In this document: one piece after another, positions 1 to 9,149 of the stretch
Layout: each line of letters begins with the position of its first letter
Position numbering within the stretch: position 1 is the stretch's first letter
NCBI RefSeq assembly: GCF_947495735.1
Contig: NZ_CANMAA010000001.1
Coordinates: 620,001-684,000 of the forward strand
Length of the DNA stretch: 64,000 bases
Direction: 5' to 3'
Origin: an uncultured Pseudokineococcus sp.
Lineage (GTDB): Bacteria; Actinomycetota; Actinomycetes; Actinomycetales; Quadrisphaeraceae
Notes under the pieces: model-generated
Database searches by the model: none
What the model was told of the DNA's origin: nothing
What the model saw: only the letters and a program-made list of their open reading frames with translations
Position numbers and translations under genes: made by a program

Positions 1-460
1 TGTCGTCGGCCGTCATGTGGGAGAAGACGGAGTAGGCGTGCAGGACGTCGACGGAGGCGTCCTCGGCGGGCAGGTCGCGCACCGCCGTGCCCCCGGGGTT
101 GTAGCGGGCGTTGGGGTCGTCGACCCGCACGAAGGAGATGCGGTCGGTCGCGAGGTTCGCCTGCGCCCAGGCGACGTGGTCCGCCTGGACGTCCACCCCC
201 AGGTAGGACCCGAACTCCGCCCCGGTGGCCCGCAGGCCCACGGCCAGACGTCCTGCGCCGCAGCCCCAGTCCAGGAGCCTGCTGGCGGCGCCGAGGCCCG
301 CGCGCTCCTGCAGCCCCCGCACGTCGCGGGCGGCGAGCCGCCGGTAGTCCTGGTCGTCCGTGAAGTGCGCACCACCGGTGCGCAGCTCCAGCGGGGGCAG
401 GGGCACCTCGCCGGCGGGCGGTGCGGACGGGGGCCGGGCGTCGTCGTCCAAGTCCTGCAT
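1..460 (-). CDS. Class I SAM-dependent methyltransferase, C-terminus beyond window
   Basis: The reading frame opens at ATG (458-460, minus strand) and runs off the left edge, so about 153 residues are visible and the C-terminus is missing. Residues 64-70 read DWGCGAG, the SAM-binding motif I of Rossmann-fold methyltransferases. An acidic residue follows the next strand (GVDVQADH), and a [12 protein letters not shown] segment resembles motif IV/post-motif regions. The substrate cannot be told. It is divergent from the next methyltransferase and sits beside surface polysaccharide genes, so a sugar or lipid-linked substrate is an inference. The start is supported by a TAGGAT box six bases upstream, with no Shine-Dalgarno sequence. 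Confidence 0.85.
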   Translation of the reverse strand, partial: MQDLDDDARPPSAPPAGEVPLPPLELRTGGAHFTDDQDYRRLAARDVRGLQERAGLGAASRLLDWGCGAGRLAVGLRATGAEFGSYLGVDVQADHVAWAQANLATDRISFVRVDDPNARYNPGGTAVRDLPAEDASVDVLHAYSVFSHMTADD

Positions 461-466
461 GTCCCG

Positions 467-472
467 ATCCTA
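467..472 (-). promoter_or_regulatory. -10 box of a leaderless promoter (methyltransferase)
   Basis: TAGGAT on the minus strand lies six bases before the ATG. This spacing recurs before many starts in the window and would put the transcription start at the start codon. Confidence 0.4.
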
Positions 473-627
473 GGCGCCTCGCCCCCTCGGCCACCGGGAC
501 GGACCACCGGTGGTGGGCCCGGCGCGGGAGCGACCCCGGTGCGCTCCCCAGGCCGGGCGTTGACGGCGGCTCGGCCATCGAGGATGGTCGCGGTCCGACG
601 GACAGCAGCGCTCTCGAGGAGGTCGAC

Positions 628-1839
628 GTGCACAGCAGAGCCGGACGCGCGCTGCGGCGCCTCCTGCCCACACCGGTGCGGCGGCGGCTCTGGCGGGTGC
701 GGCGCGATCTCGACCGGCGGGGGTGGCTGCCGCCAGTCCTGGTGCCACCACCCACCGGCGCGCCGGCTCGGCGGCGGCACCCCTCGCGGCCGCCGGGGGC
801 GGACCCCGCAGGACGGGGAGGGCCTCCGGGACCTGCGGGCCCCTCAGGACGTGCGGGGCCTCGGGGACCGGCCGGACCTCCCGGACCTCCCGGCCCTCCG
901 GGGCCTCCGGGGCCGCCGGGGCCTGCGGGACCTCCGGTGCAACCCGCGATGCCGGCGGGAGTCGCCTCGCCCGCGCCGTCCCGGACCCGGCAGGAGCTCC
1001 GGCGAGATGCGGCGTTCGCGGGGGCTCCTCGCGACGGTCTGGTGCTGGAGATCGGCCCCGCGCACAACGCGGTCCTCCCGAAGCGCGAGGGCTTCCGCAC
1101 GAGGACCGTCGACTACCTCGACCGCGCAAGACTCGTCGAGAAGTACCAGAGCTTCTCGCAGTACTCGCCGGACGACATCGAGGACGTCGACTACGTCCTG
1201 GCACCGGGCGCCCGCATGAGCGAGGTGATCACCGAGCGCTTCGACCTCGTCATGGCCTCGCACGTGCTCGAGCACACGACCTCGCTCGTGCACTTCGTCG
1301 AGGAGTGCACGAGCCTCCTGGCACCGAACGGCGTCTTGTGCCTCGTGGTGCCCGACAGCCGGTACTGCTTCGACAGGTTCCGGGAGCGGAGCTCTCTCGC
1401 CAGGGTGATCGACGCCGCGCTCAACCCCCCGGCGGTGCACACCCGGGGGACGCTCACCGAGTTCGGCATGAAGGCCGTCCGCCACCGCGGCACCACGTCC
1501 TGGGCGCCGCTCCACCGCGGGACGTACGAGTTCGTGCACGACATGTCCGCGGTGCACGAGCTGGCGGACGAAGCGGCGTCGGGGCAGTACGTCGACGTCC
1601 ACAACTGGGTCTTCACGCCGAACCACCTCCGGCTGCTGCTCGCAGACCTCGCCGACCTCGGGTACGTGCAGGTCCGCGAGTCCTGGTTCCACCCCACCGT
1701 GGGCCACGAGTTCTTCCTCAACCTCAGACCGGGTGCCGACGTCACCACGAGCAAGCGGGAGCTGCTCGGTCTCGCGACCGAGGAGCTGCGCACCCTCGAC
1801 GCGGCGGTGTTCTCCGGCGAGGACGGCGCGGAGGGCTGA
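628..1839 (+). CDS. Methyltransferase-domain protein with N-terminal collagen-like Gly-X-Y tract
   Basis: A 403-residue protein. I chose the GTG at 628 because GAGGAGG lies about five bases upstream and codon use is poor before it. Residues 1-50 are Arg-rich ([19 protein letters not shown]). Residues 62-103 are fourteen uninterrupted Gly-X-Y triplets, mostly GPP. Residues 135-330 form a class I methyltransferase-like domain: EIGPAHN at 141-147 replaces the usual glycine loop, and MASHVLEH matches the post-motif region of the Methyltransf_11 type. There is no signal peptide, so the tract is probably cytoplasmic. Prolyl hydroxylation is not expected; a bacterial-type triple helix could trimerise the enzyme, which is inference. 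The substrate is unknown; surface glycan context is suggestive. Confidence 0.85.
   Translation: MHSRAGRALRRLLPTPVRRRLWRVRRDLDRRGWLPPVLVPPPTGAPARRRHPSRPPGADPAGRGGPPGPAGPSGRAGPRGPAGPPGPPGPPGPPGPPGPAGPPVQPAMPAGVASPAPSRTRQELRRDAAFAGAPRDGLVLEIGPAHNAVLPKREGFRTRTVDYLDRARLVEKYQSFSQYSPDDIEDVDYVLAPGARMSEVITERFDLVMASHVLEHTTSLVHFVEECTSLLAPNGVLCLVVPDSRYCFDRFRERSSLARVIDAALNPPAVHTRGTLTEFGMKAVRHRGTTSWAPLHRGTYEFVHDMSAVHELADEAASGQYVDVHNWVFTPNHLRLLLADLADLGYVQVRESWFHPTVGHEFFLNLRPGADVTTSKRELLGLATEELRTLDAAVFSGEDGAEG
811..936 (+). repeat. Collagen-like Gly-X-Y coding repeat (14 triplets)
   Basis: The DNA is a run of 9-bp GGN-CCN-type units that encode fourteen consecutive Gly-X-Y triplets inside the methyltransferase gene. 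Most units are GPP or GPA. Such runs are prone to in-frame length change by slippage. Confidence 0.9.
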
Positions 1840-2151
1840 CGCCGTCCTCGCCGGCGGCGGTGCCGGCCGGCCCGAGACGGCTGCTCGGCGACGTCGCCGT
1901 CGCCTGCGTCGTCGTCGACGAGATGCCCGACGCGCTGGTCCCGTCCGTCCGGACGACGCGCACGACCGAGGTCGCGGGCTCCCGTGTTGAAGGCCACCGG
2001 GACCTCTTCGACGGCGACGACGCGCGACGCCGGGTGGCGCGCGACGTCTGCGACGAGCACGTGCGGAGGAGGCTCGCGCCTCCCGGCTGGTGGGGATGAC
2101 GATCGCCCTCTGGCGTCGACGCCCGGGCCGCCGCAGACCAGCGCAGGGGGC
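1840..2151. other. 312-bp spacer without a confident gene
   Basis: The spacer lies between convergent genes. A plus-strand frame (1860-2099, 79 codons plus stop, GTG start) keeps high GC at third positions and contains the stretch ARDVCDEHVRRRLA. It has no ribosome-binding site or recognisable family. A minus-strand frame around 1915-1970 reads RTDGTSASGIS, faintly like the RTEGxSTT end of cytidylyltransferases, but nothing else of that family is present. It could be a decayed gene fragment. No clear terminator hairpin was found. Confidence 0.3.
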
Positions 2152-4110
2152 TCAGCGCGGGATGAAGGAGACGACGATCCCGGCGGCGGTCGTGCCACTG
2201 CTCGCCGGCCAGGTGGTGAGGTCGAGGTCGACCGACCGCCATCCGGAGGTGGACACGCCGCCGGCGGGCGCGGCCGGCGCCGCCCGGACGCGGAAGGCGC
2301 CGGGCGTGGAGCTGCCGAGGCGGACCTCCAGGGACTGCCCGTCGATCGTGAGGACGGCGGAGCGCCCGCCGCGCTCGAGGCGCACGGCCGCCTGCGTCTG
2401 GATCTTCCAGCGCAAGGACGTCCGCTTCGCGAAGCGCGACGTGTCCTTGACCGTCACCACCTCGCCCTGCATCGTCACCTCGCGCCGCGCGGACATGGCC
2501 TGCAGCGCGGAGGTCGTGTCGACGCCGACCATCGCCCGCCCGCCGGAGAGCGCCTGGGGGGCGGTCACGGCCGCTGCGGCCCCCGCCGGCTGGTTGACGC
2601 CCGCCCGGGCGAGCGTCGAGTGGCCAGCGGTGGACCGGCGCCAGTACCCGAAGCGGTTCGCGCCCGAGAGGTAGCCGGGGAGGGAGTAGGAGTCCTGGCC
2701 CGGGTCGTCGACGAAGCGTCGGCCGTTCGCGTCGAGGACCAGGCTCCCGAGGTCGAGGTGGCTGTGGTTCGCGCTGTTCCACCCGCCCTTGACGCCGACC
2801 CACGTCGCGTCCTTCGCCCAGCTGCTGCGCAGGGTCGCCACCCCGGAGCGGGGGAAGGTGCGGCGCGGGGCCTCCGCCGCCGCAGGGGTGGTCGTCGCGG
2901 GTCGGGTCCAGAGCAGCAGCAGCGTGTCGGGGTGGCTCTGGGCCAGGCGCTGCTGGCCCAGCCAGTCGCCGAGGGGGTCCCCGCCGTGCCGGGCGTTCCA
3001 CAGGGGCAGCCAGGGCATCATCAGCGCGCCGTCGGAGTCGCTGTAGGTGAACGGCCGCCCTGAGGGGCCCGTCGAGTGGAGGTAGTACCTCGCCGCGTCG
3101 GGCACCGCCTGCACGAGCCGCCGGCCGCCCTCGCCGTAGGAGAGCGTCATGGAGGCCGAGAGGTAGGCGAGGTAGCGGTGGGACAGGACCGCGTAGTTCG
3201 GCCCCTCGAAGCTGCCGCCGTCGCCGCCGCTCACGGACGTGGCGCGGTTGGCCCGCGGCAGCGCCTGCTTGACCACCGCGCCGGCGAGCGCCTCGTCCCG
3301 CTCGGCGACGACCATCGCGGCCATCACGGCACCGCTGTTGACGATGACGCCCCAGTTGTGGCGCGACTCCGTCATCCAGATGCCGCGGTTCCAGCCGGCG
3401 CAGGCCGGTGCCAGCAGGTTGCGGGTGAGGGCGTCGAGGACCTGCGCGCGCTGCGCGCCGCTCAGGCGGTCGGCGACGAGGCTGTAGCCGAGCGCCACGG
3501 TGGTGCCCACCTCGGCCGCCTCCAGGAGGGAGTCGTCGGCGGTCAGGGCCGTGGAGGCGCCCCAGGACGGCATCTTCGACCAGGCGAGCACCTCGTCGGC
3601 GACCCGGCGGGCGTACGTGGCGGACGACGTGGGGGTCGTGCCCTCGGCGAGGGCCGGGGAGCGGCCGTCCGCCACGACCTCCTGGGCGTAGCGCAGCCGG
3701 AGCATCCGCTCGGCCGACGCCCGCGCGCCGAGGGAGAGGTTCTTCGCCGTCGGCAGGGGCGCCGACAGCGCGGCGTCGGCGAACTTCAGCTGCTGGCGCG
3801 TGCGCACGCCCTCGGGGCTCGAGGCGGTCGTCGTGGCCCTGGCCTCGACCGTCCTCGCCCACGCCATGTCCTCGGGGCCGATGACGAGCGCGGCACGCCC
3901 CTCGCCCGAGGCGACCAGCTTCTGCATCGAGGCGTCGGCGGGCAGGGAGCAGGAGCCGACGCGGACCGTCGCGGCGGCGTCGGCCGAGGCGGGCGTCAGC
4001 ACCACGGCCCCGACGACCAGGGCCAGCACCGCGCGCAGCACCGTGCGCGGGGCGGGACGCTCGCGCGCCGTCCGAGGAGTGCGGTCGAGGTGCGGTGCGG
4101 TCTCCATCAC
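2152..4110 (-). CDS. Secreted heparinase II/III-like polysaccharide lyase family protein
   Basis: A 652-residue protein. Residues 1-47 look like a signal peptide: Arg-rich start, hydrophobic core VLRAVLALVVGAVVL, and a PASADAAA cleavage region. The middle part is rich in Trp, Tyr and Asn-Trp-Gly segments (ESRHNWGVIVNSG) like an alpha/alpha barrel of alginate or heparinoid lyases. The C-terminal half has the heparinase II/III beta-sheet signature with NHSHLDLGSLVLDANGRRF followed by DDPGQDSY. Family members cleave uronic-acid polysaccharides by beta-elimination outside the cell. The real substrate is unknown; its divergence from rmlB suggests turnover of a self-made polysaccharide (inference). 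ATG at 4107 is an equally possible start. Confidence 0.8.
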   Translation of the reverse strand: MMETAPHLDRTPRTARERPAPRTVLRAVLALVVGAVVLTPASADAAATVRVGSCSLPADASMQKLVASGEGRAALVIGPEDMAWARTVEARATTTASSPEGVRTRQQLKFADAALSAPLPTAKNLSLGARASAERMLRLRYAQEVVADGRSPALAEGTTPTSSATYARRVADEVLAWSKMPSWGASTALTADDSLLEAAEVGTTVALGYSLVADRLSGAQRAQVLDALTRNLLAPACAGWNRGIWMTESRHNWGVIVNSGAVMAAMVVAERDEALAGAVVKQALPRANRATSVSGGDGGSFEGPNYAVLSHRYLAYLSASMTLSYGEGGRRLVQAVPDAARYYLHSTGPSGRPFTYSDSDGALMMPWLPLWNARHGGDPLGDWLGQQRLAQSHPDTLLLLWTRPATTTPAAAEAPRRTFPRSGVATLRSSWAKDATWVGVKGGWNSANHSHLDLGSLVLDANGRRFVDDPGQDSYSLPGYLSGANRFGYWRRSTAGHSTLARAGVNQPAGAAAAVTAPQALSGGRAMVGVDTTSALQAMSARREVTMQGEVVTVKDTSRFAKRTSLRWKIQTQAAVRLERGGRSAVLTIDGQSLEVRLGSSTPGAFRVRAAPAAPAGGVSTSGWRSVDLDLTTWPASSGTTAAGIVVSFIPR

Positions 4111-4177
4111 CCCAGGGTCGTCGGCACGCCGCGGCCCCCTCCCACCGGCGGGGGCGAGATGTCACCCGATCGCCGCA

Positions 4178-4203
4178 GCGCCCGGTGCCGGGACACCGGG
4201 CGC
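4178..4203. promoter_or_regulatory. Perfect inverted repeat in the divergent heparinase/rmlB promoter region
   Basis: The arms GCGCCCGGTG and CACCGGGCGC (10 bp, perfect) flank six bases. It ends 12 bases before the TAGGGT -10 box of rmlB, in the place where a repressor would block the polymerase. No T-run follows, so an operator is more likely than a terminator. The binding protein is unknown. Confidence 0.4.
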
Positions 4204-4214
4204 GCCGGGGCTCG

Positions 4215-5267
<1,053 letters not shown>

Positions 5268-5372
5268 CGCCGGTGGGGCGCGCGTCCGGCCCGGGCAGCG
5301 GGCGGTGACCGAGCGTCGCCGACCGGAGCGCTGCGCGAGCAGCCCTGTCGTCGAGGGCCCCGTGCGGACCAG

Positions 5373-5378
5373 TACGTT
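5373..5378 (+). promoter_or_regulatory. -10 box of a leaderless promoter (aftB-like gene)
   Basis: TACGTT lies six bases before the GTG at 5385. There is no Shine-Dalgarno sequence between them. Confidence 0.4.
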
Positions 5379-5384
5379 CGGGAC

Positions 5385-7121
5385 GTGAGCGTCCAAGCAC
5401 CCCCGCGACCGGAGGCCGTGCGCGCGACGACGTCGACCCGCTGGAACCTCGTCGTCCTGCTCGCCGTGACGGGCGCCTTCGCGGCCCTCGCCTGGACCCG
5501 CCGGTGGGTCAGCGACGACGGCCTCATCGTCACCCGCACCGTGCGCCAGCTGCTCGCGGGCGACGGACCGGTCTTCAACGCCGGCGAGCGGGTGGAGGCC
5601 AACACCTCGACGCTCTGGACCTACCTGCTCGCGCTGGTCGGGGCGGTCGTCGACGTCGACCTCGTCCGCCTGTCGGTCTGGGTCGGCCTGGTGCTCTCCG
5701 TCGTGGCCGTGGCCGTGGCCGTCGACGCCTCCCGGCGCCTGCACGCGGGCGCCCCGGGCTCCGAGCGACTCCTCCCGCTGGGCGCCCTCGTCGTGCTCGG
5801 GCTGCCGCCCTTCTGGGACTTCGCGACGTCGGGACTGGAGACGGGCCTGGTCTTCGCCTGGCTCAGCACGGCCTACTGGAGCCTCGTGGTCAGCTCTCGC
5901 GCAGGGGCGGCGGGCTCCCGGCGCGGCCCGCTGGTCGCGGTGCTGCTCGGACTGGGGCCCCTCGTGCGCCCGGAGCTCGCCGTGGCGAGCGCCGTGCTGC
6001 TGCTCGCGCTCTGGTGGCGACGGGGAGCCGGGCTCCGCGCCGGCGTGCTCCTGCTCGCCGCCGGCATCGCACTCCCCGTGGCCTACCAGGTCTTCCGGAT
6101 GGGCTACTACGGCGTCCTGGTGCCGCAGACGGCGATCGCCAAGAGCGCCGGAGCGGCGCTGTGGGACCGCGGTCTCGTCTACCTCCTCGACCTGGTGGCG
6201 CCCTACGCGCTGGTGGTGCCCCTCGTCCTCGTGGGTGCGGCCACGGTGCTCCTCCTCGCCCGCGGAGCGCGCTCGCGCGACCGCGCCGACCTGGTCCTCG
6301 TGGCGGCCCCCCTCGTCGTCGCGCTGGTCCTGGCGACCTACGTCCTGCGGGTCGGCGGTGACTTCATGCACGCGCGGATGCTGCTGCCGCCGCTGCTCCT
6401 CGTGCTGCTCCCCGTCTTCGTCGTCCCCCTCTCGCGGCTGCGCCTGGCACTGGTCATCGGCGCAGCGGTCTGGGCGCTGGTCAGCGCCGTCGCGCTGCGG
6501 CCGGACTACGCGAGTGCGGACCCCCCGCTCGACCTCGGGTCCGGCATCGCCGACGAGCGCGCCTTCTGGGCGTCCTCGGTGGGCGAGGCGAACCCCACGA
6601 CCGCCGCTCCCTTCGTGGCGTCGTTCCACGCGCTGGCGACGGAGGTGGCCGAGGCGAGGCCGCAGGGCCTCGTGTGGCGCAACCGCTCCGCCCAGCTGCC
6701 GGTGGCGGAGCAGCTCCCGTGGGACGTGGCCGTCGTCACGAGCATCGCCGGCACCGGCGGGAGCATGACCCAGCTGGACGAGGCGGTCCTGGACCCGTTG
6801 GGCCTCACCTACCCGCTGGCCGCCCACATCGAGCTCGGTGCCCGGGACCGGCCCGGTCACGAGAAGGTGCTGCCCGACAGCTGGATCGCCGCCGACGCCG
6901 TGCAGCCCGGCGCCGCCCTGTTCCCCGACGGGCCCTCGCCGCAGGAGGTCGCCGCGGCGCGGGAGGCCCTCGGGTGCGGCGACCTCGCGGAGATGCAGGA
7001 CTCCGTCCGGGCGCCGCTGACGCCCGAGCGGTTCGTGGCCAACCTCCTCGGGGCCCCGCACCGGACCTCGCTCACCATCCCGAGGGACCCCGCGCAGGCG
7101 GTGGCCGAGCTCTGCCCGTGA
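5385..7121 (+). CDS. aftB: AftB/ZomB-type membrane arabinofuranosyltransferase
   Basis: A 578-residue polytopic membrane protein with about nine to ten hydrophobic helices in residues 20-385 and a soluble C-terminal domain. Residues 41-80 (WVSDDGLIVTRTVRQLLAGD, then FNAGERVEANTSTLW) strongly resemble mycobacterial AftB, which adds terminal beta-1,2-arabinofuranose from decaprenyl-phospho-arabinose. Databases often label actinobacterial homologues flagellar motor control protein ZomB. Asp44-Asp45 match the acidic pair of the first external loop of GT-C enzymes. Nearby PAP2, ubiA, dprE1 and dprE2 make its presumed donor, which supports the enzyme role. The exact linkage formed is inferred from the family. 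Confidence 0.8.
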   Translation: MSVQAPPRPEAVRATTSTRWNLVVLLAVTGAFAALAWTRRWVSDDGLIVTRTVRQLLAGDGPVFNAGERVEANTSTLWTYLLALVGAVVDVDLVRLSVWVGLVLSVVAVAVAVDASRRLHAGAPGSERLLPLGALVVLGLPPFWDFATSGLETGLVFAWLSTAYWSLVVSSRAGAAGSRRGPLVAVLLGLGPLVRPELAVASAVLLLALWWRRGAGLRAGVLLLAAGIALPVAYQVFRMGYYGVLVPQTAIAKSAGAALWDRGLVYLLDLVAPYALVVPLVLVGAATVLLLARGARSRDRADLVLVAAPLVVALVLATYVLRVGGDFMHARMLLPPLLLVLLPVFVVPLSRLRLALVIGAAVWALVSAVALRPDYASADPPLDLGSGIADERAFWASSVGEANPTTAAPFVASFHALATEVAEARPQGLVWRNRSAQLPVAEQLPWDVAVVTSIAGTGGSMTQLDEAVLDPLGLTYPLAAHIELGARDRPGHEKVLPDSWIAADAVQPGAALFPDGPSPQEVAAAREALGCGDLAEMQDSVRAPLTPERFVANLLGAPHRTSLTIPRDPAQAVAELCP

Positions 7122-7148
7122 GACCGGTCCGGCTCGCGGCGGGCGCGG

Positions 7149-8537
7149 TCAGCGCAACGAGGTGCAGGGCAGGTCGACGACCCAGTTCGGCCGGTCGGGC
7201 GCGATCTGGACGCGCGCGCTGACGAGCGACGGATCGGCTCGGCACTCCTGCGCGGCGGCCAGGACACCGGCGTCCCACAGCGGGCCGACCCGGGTCGCCG
7301 CCTCCGGGCGGAAGCTGGGGAGGACGGTCACGGCGCCGAGCACGAGGACGAGGGCCAGCAGCGCCCCGGCGAGCGGCCGCGGGAAGCGGTCCAGCGCCGC
7401 CTGGAGACCCGCGGCCGCCACCGCGAGCAGCAGCAGCATCGGGACGACGGAGTACCGGCTCGAGGGGTTGGGGTCGACCCCGAAGGCGAACGGGTCGAAG
7501 CGGTCGCTCCACGAGACGGCTGCGGGCACGACGAAGAAGACGACGGAGGCGGGCGCCGCGGTCAGGGCGACCCACCTCGTCCGCGCGTCCACCAGCAGGG
7601 CCAGGGCCCCGGCGACGCCGAAGGGGACCAGCGCGGCCACCACGACGAGCCAGCCGTGCTGCTCGAAGAGGGACGCAGCTCGGCCCAGCCCGGTCATGAG
7701 CGTGTAGGGGACGCGGGTGAGGTAGGCCGCGAGCACCTCGCCGGTCGCGGGCGTCGGGTCGCCCGGCCCGCGGTCGGTGCCCAGGACGACGAGGGCCTGC
7801 ACCGCGCTGGACAGGACGAACGCCGCGGTGACGACGTGGTCCCGCAGGCCGCGCAGCAGGACGACGCGAGCCAGGACCAGGGGGGCCAGGATCGCCGTCA
7901 GCGGGTCGCTGCCCATGGCGAGCACCACCACGCCCGCGGCGAGGGCCGCACCCGACCGGCTCGTCGGCCGGCTGGTCAGGGCCCAGAAGGCCGTCGCCAT
8001 GAGGAACCAGTGGCTGTTCGCGGTGTTGCCGGCCGCCTCGAGCCCGGCGGTCGGCAGCAGCACCACCATGCTCGCGAGCAGCCCCCGGACCACCGGCGAG
8101 GGCAGGTGGCCGCGAGCGAGGGCGAACGTCGCGGCGGCGCAGACCCCGACCACGAGGGAGGCGAGGACGGCGAACACGTCGTCGGCCCACCTCGGCGGGA
8201 CCTCGCCCGCGACGAGAGCGGCCAGCCGCGGCACCAGGTGCATGTAGCCGGCGTAGGGCTCGGTCGTGCTCGCCGGCCAGCCGATCACCAGCTGGTCCGT
8301 GAGGAAGCGGGTGCCGTCCTCCGCCCAGATGGACCCGGCCGCGCCGGGCGGCAGCCGCAGGTAGGCGGCGATCGAGGCCAGGAGCGCGCCGAGGAGGTAC
8401 CACCGGCGCGCGGACGGCGACGAGCGGTCGAGGAGCGGGAGAGCCGCCCCGGCCAGCGGGGCGCTCCGTGCGCGCAGCGCGTCGACCCGCCGCCCGCGGG
8501 CCGCGGTGGTGGTGCTGCCCGCGGTCGACGACGCCAT
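7149..8537 (-). CDS. Polytopic membrane protein, probable GT-C-type glycosyltransferase
   Basis: A 462-residue protein with about ten hydrophobic helices from residue 45 to 420 and a short C-terminal tail. Residues 70-80 (IWAEDGTRFLT) carry an acidic pair directly after the first helix, where GT-C glycosyltransferases place their catalytic carboxylate. I do not recognise a named family. It is convergent with the aftB-like gene and divergent from the PAP2 gene, so a role in arabinan or another wall glycan is plausible but inferred. The start is the ATG at 8535-8537; an upstream extension has shadow-like composition. A TACTGT box lies eight bases before the ATG. Confidence 0.75.
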   Translation of the reverse strand: MASSTAGSTTTAARGRRVDALRARSAPLAGAALPLLDRSSPSARRWYLLGALLASIAAYLRLPPGAAGSIWAEDGTRFLTDQLVIGWPASTTEPYAGYMHLVPRLAALVAGEVPPRWADDVFAVLASLVVGVCAAATFALARGHLPSPVVRGLLASMVVLLPTAGLEAAGNTANSHWFLMATAFWALTSRPTSRSGAALAAGVVVLAMGSDPLTAILAPLVLARVVLLRGLRDHVVTAAFVLSSAVQALVVLGTDRGPGDPTPATGEVLAAYLTRVPYTLMTGLGRAASLFEQHGWLVVVAALVPFGVAGALALLVDARTRWVALTAAPASVVFFVVPAAVSWSDRFDPFAFGVDPNPSSRYSVVPMLLLLAVAAAGLQAALDRFPRPLAGALLALVLVLGAVTVLPSFRPEAATRVGPLWDAGVLAAAQECRADPSLVSARVQIAPDRPNWVVDLPCTSLR

Positions 8538-8545
8538 GGACGTGG

Positions 8546-8551
8546 ACAGTA
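8546..8551 (-). promoter_or_regulatory. -10 box of a leaderless promoter (GT-C-like gene)
   Basis: TACTGT on the minus strand lies eight bases before the ATG at 8537. Confidence 0.35.
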
Positions 8552-8597
8552 GAGGACGCGTCCGGCGGGGCCGGTTCGCGCGGGCCCGCGCGGCGCC

Positions 8598-8603
8598 TAG
8601 CCT
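8598..8603 (+). promoter_or_regulatory. -10 box of a leaderless promoter (PAP2-ubiA operon)
   Basis: TAGCCT lies six bases before the GTG at 8610. The next genes follow closely, so it probably drives the PAP2-ubiA-dprE1-dprE2 transcript. Confidence 0.45.
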
Positions 8604-8609
8604 GGGGGC

Positions 8610-9149
8610 GTGCCTGACGTCCTCGCGAGCCCTCCTCACGTCGACGTCGCCGTCCTGCGCGGGGTGCGGCGCGCCCTGGACCGCCCGGTGCCCGTGGGTG
8701 CGGCGCGCGCGCTCTCGACCGTGGGCGAGCACGCCGCCGGCTGGACGCTGGTCGCGCTCAGCGGTGCGCTGCTGCGGCCCGCCGAGCGCCGGCCCTGGCT
8801 CGAGGCCGGCGCCGTCGTCCTGGCGTCCCACGCGACGAGCGTCGTCCTCAAGCGGGTCGTGCGCCGGCCCCGGCCGGACCTCGCGGACGCCCCTCCGCTC
8901 GTGGGCACCCCCAGCCGCCTGAGCTTCCCGAGCTCGCACGCCACGAGCACCACGGCCGCCGCCGTCGTCCTGACCCCCTTGCTCGGTCGGTCCCCGGCGG
9001 CGAGGGCTGTGGCGGTGGCGCTCGTCGCGGCCATGGGGACCTCCCGGGTCCTGCTGGGCGTGCACTACCCGAGCGACGTCCTCGCCGGCTCCGCCCTCGG
9101 CGGCGCCACCGCGCTCGGCGCGCGCCGGCTGCTGCGCGGGCACCGGTGA
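8610..9149 (+). CDS. PAP2 phosphatase, probable decaprenylphosphoryl-5-phosphoribose phosphatase
   Basis: A 179-residue membrane phosphatase with all three PAP2 motifs: KRVVRRPRP, PSSHATS (general acid His) and SRVLLGVHYPSD (nucleophile His). In mycobacteria the PAP2 gene beside ubiA (Rv3807c) is assigned to removal of the 5-phosphate from decaprenylphosphoryl-5-phosphoribose. The same neighbourhood here supports that role. The stop overlaps the ubiA start by four bases (ATGA), implying translational coupling. Another PAP2 substrate, such as undecaprenyl diphosphate, cannot be excluded from sequence alone. Confidence 0.85.
   Translation: MPDVLASPPHVDVAVLRGVRRALDRPVPVGAARALSTVGEHAAGWTLVALSGALLRPAERRPWLEAGAVVLASHATSVVLKRVVRRPRPDLADAPPLVGTPSRLSFPSSHATSTTAAAVVLTPLLGRSPAARAVAVALVAAMGTSRVLLGVHYPSDVLAGSALGGATALGARRLLRGHR

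Noticed and set aside
1915-1970. Cytidylyltransferase fragment on the minus strand
   Set aside because: Only a faint RTxGxS-like match, no HxGH motif, and the same bases give an equally good plus-strand frame.
7149-9143. Longer N-terminus for the GT-C-like membrane protein
   Set aside because: The extension is antisense to the PAP2 gene and lacks hydrophobic or conserved segments; ATG 8537 fits better.
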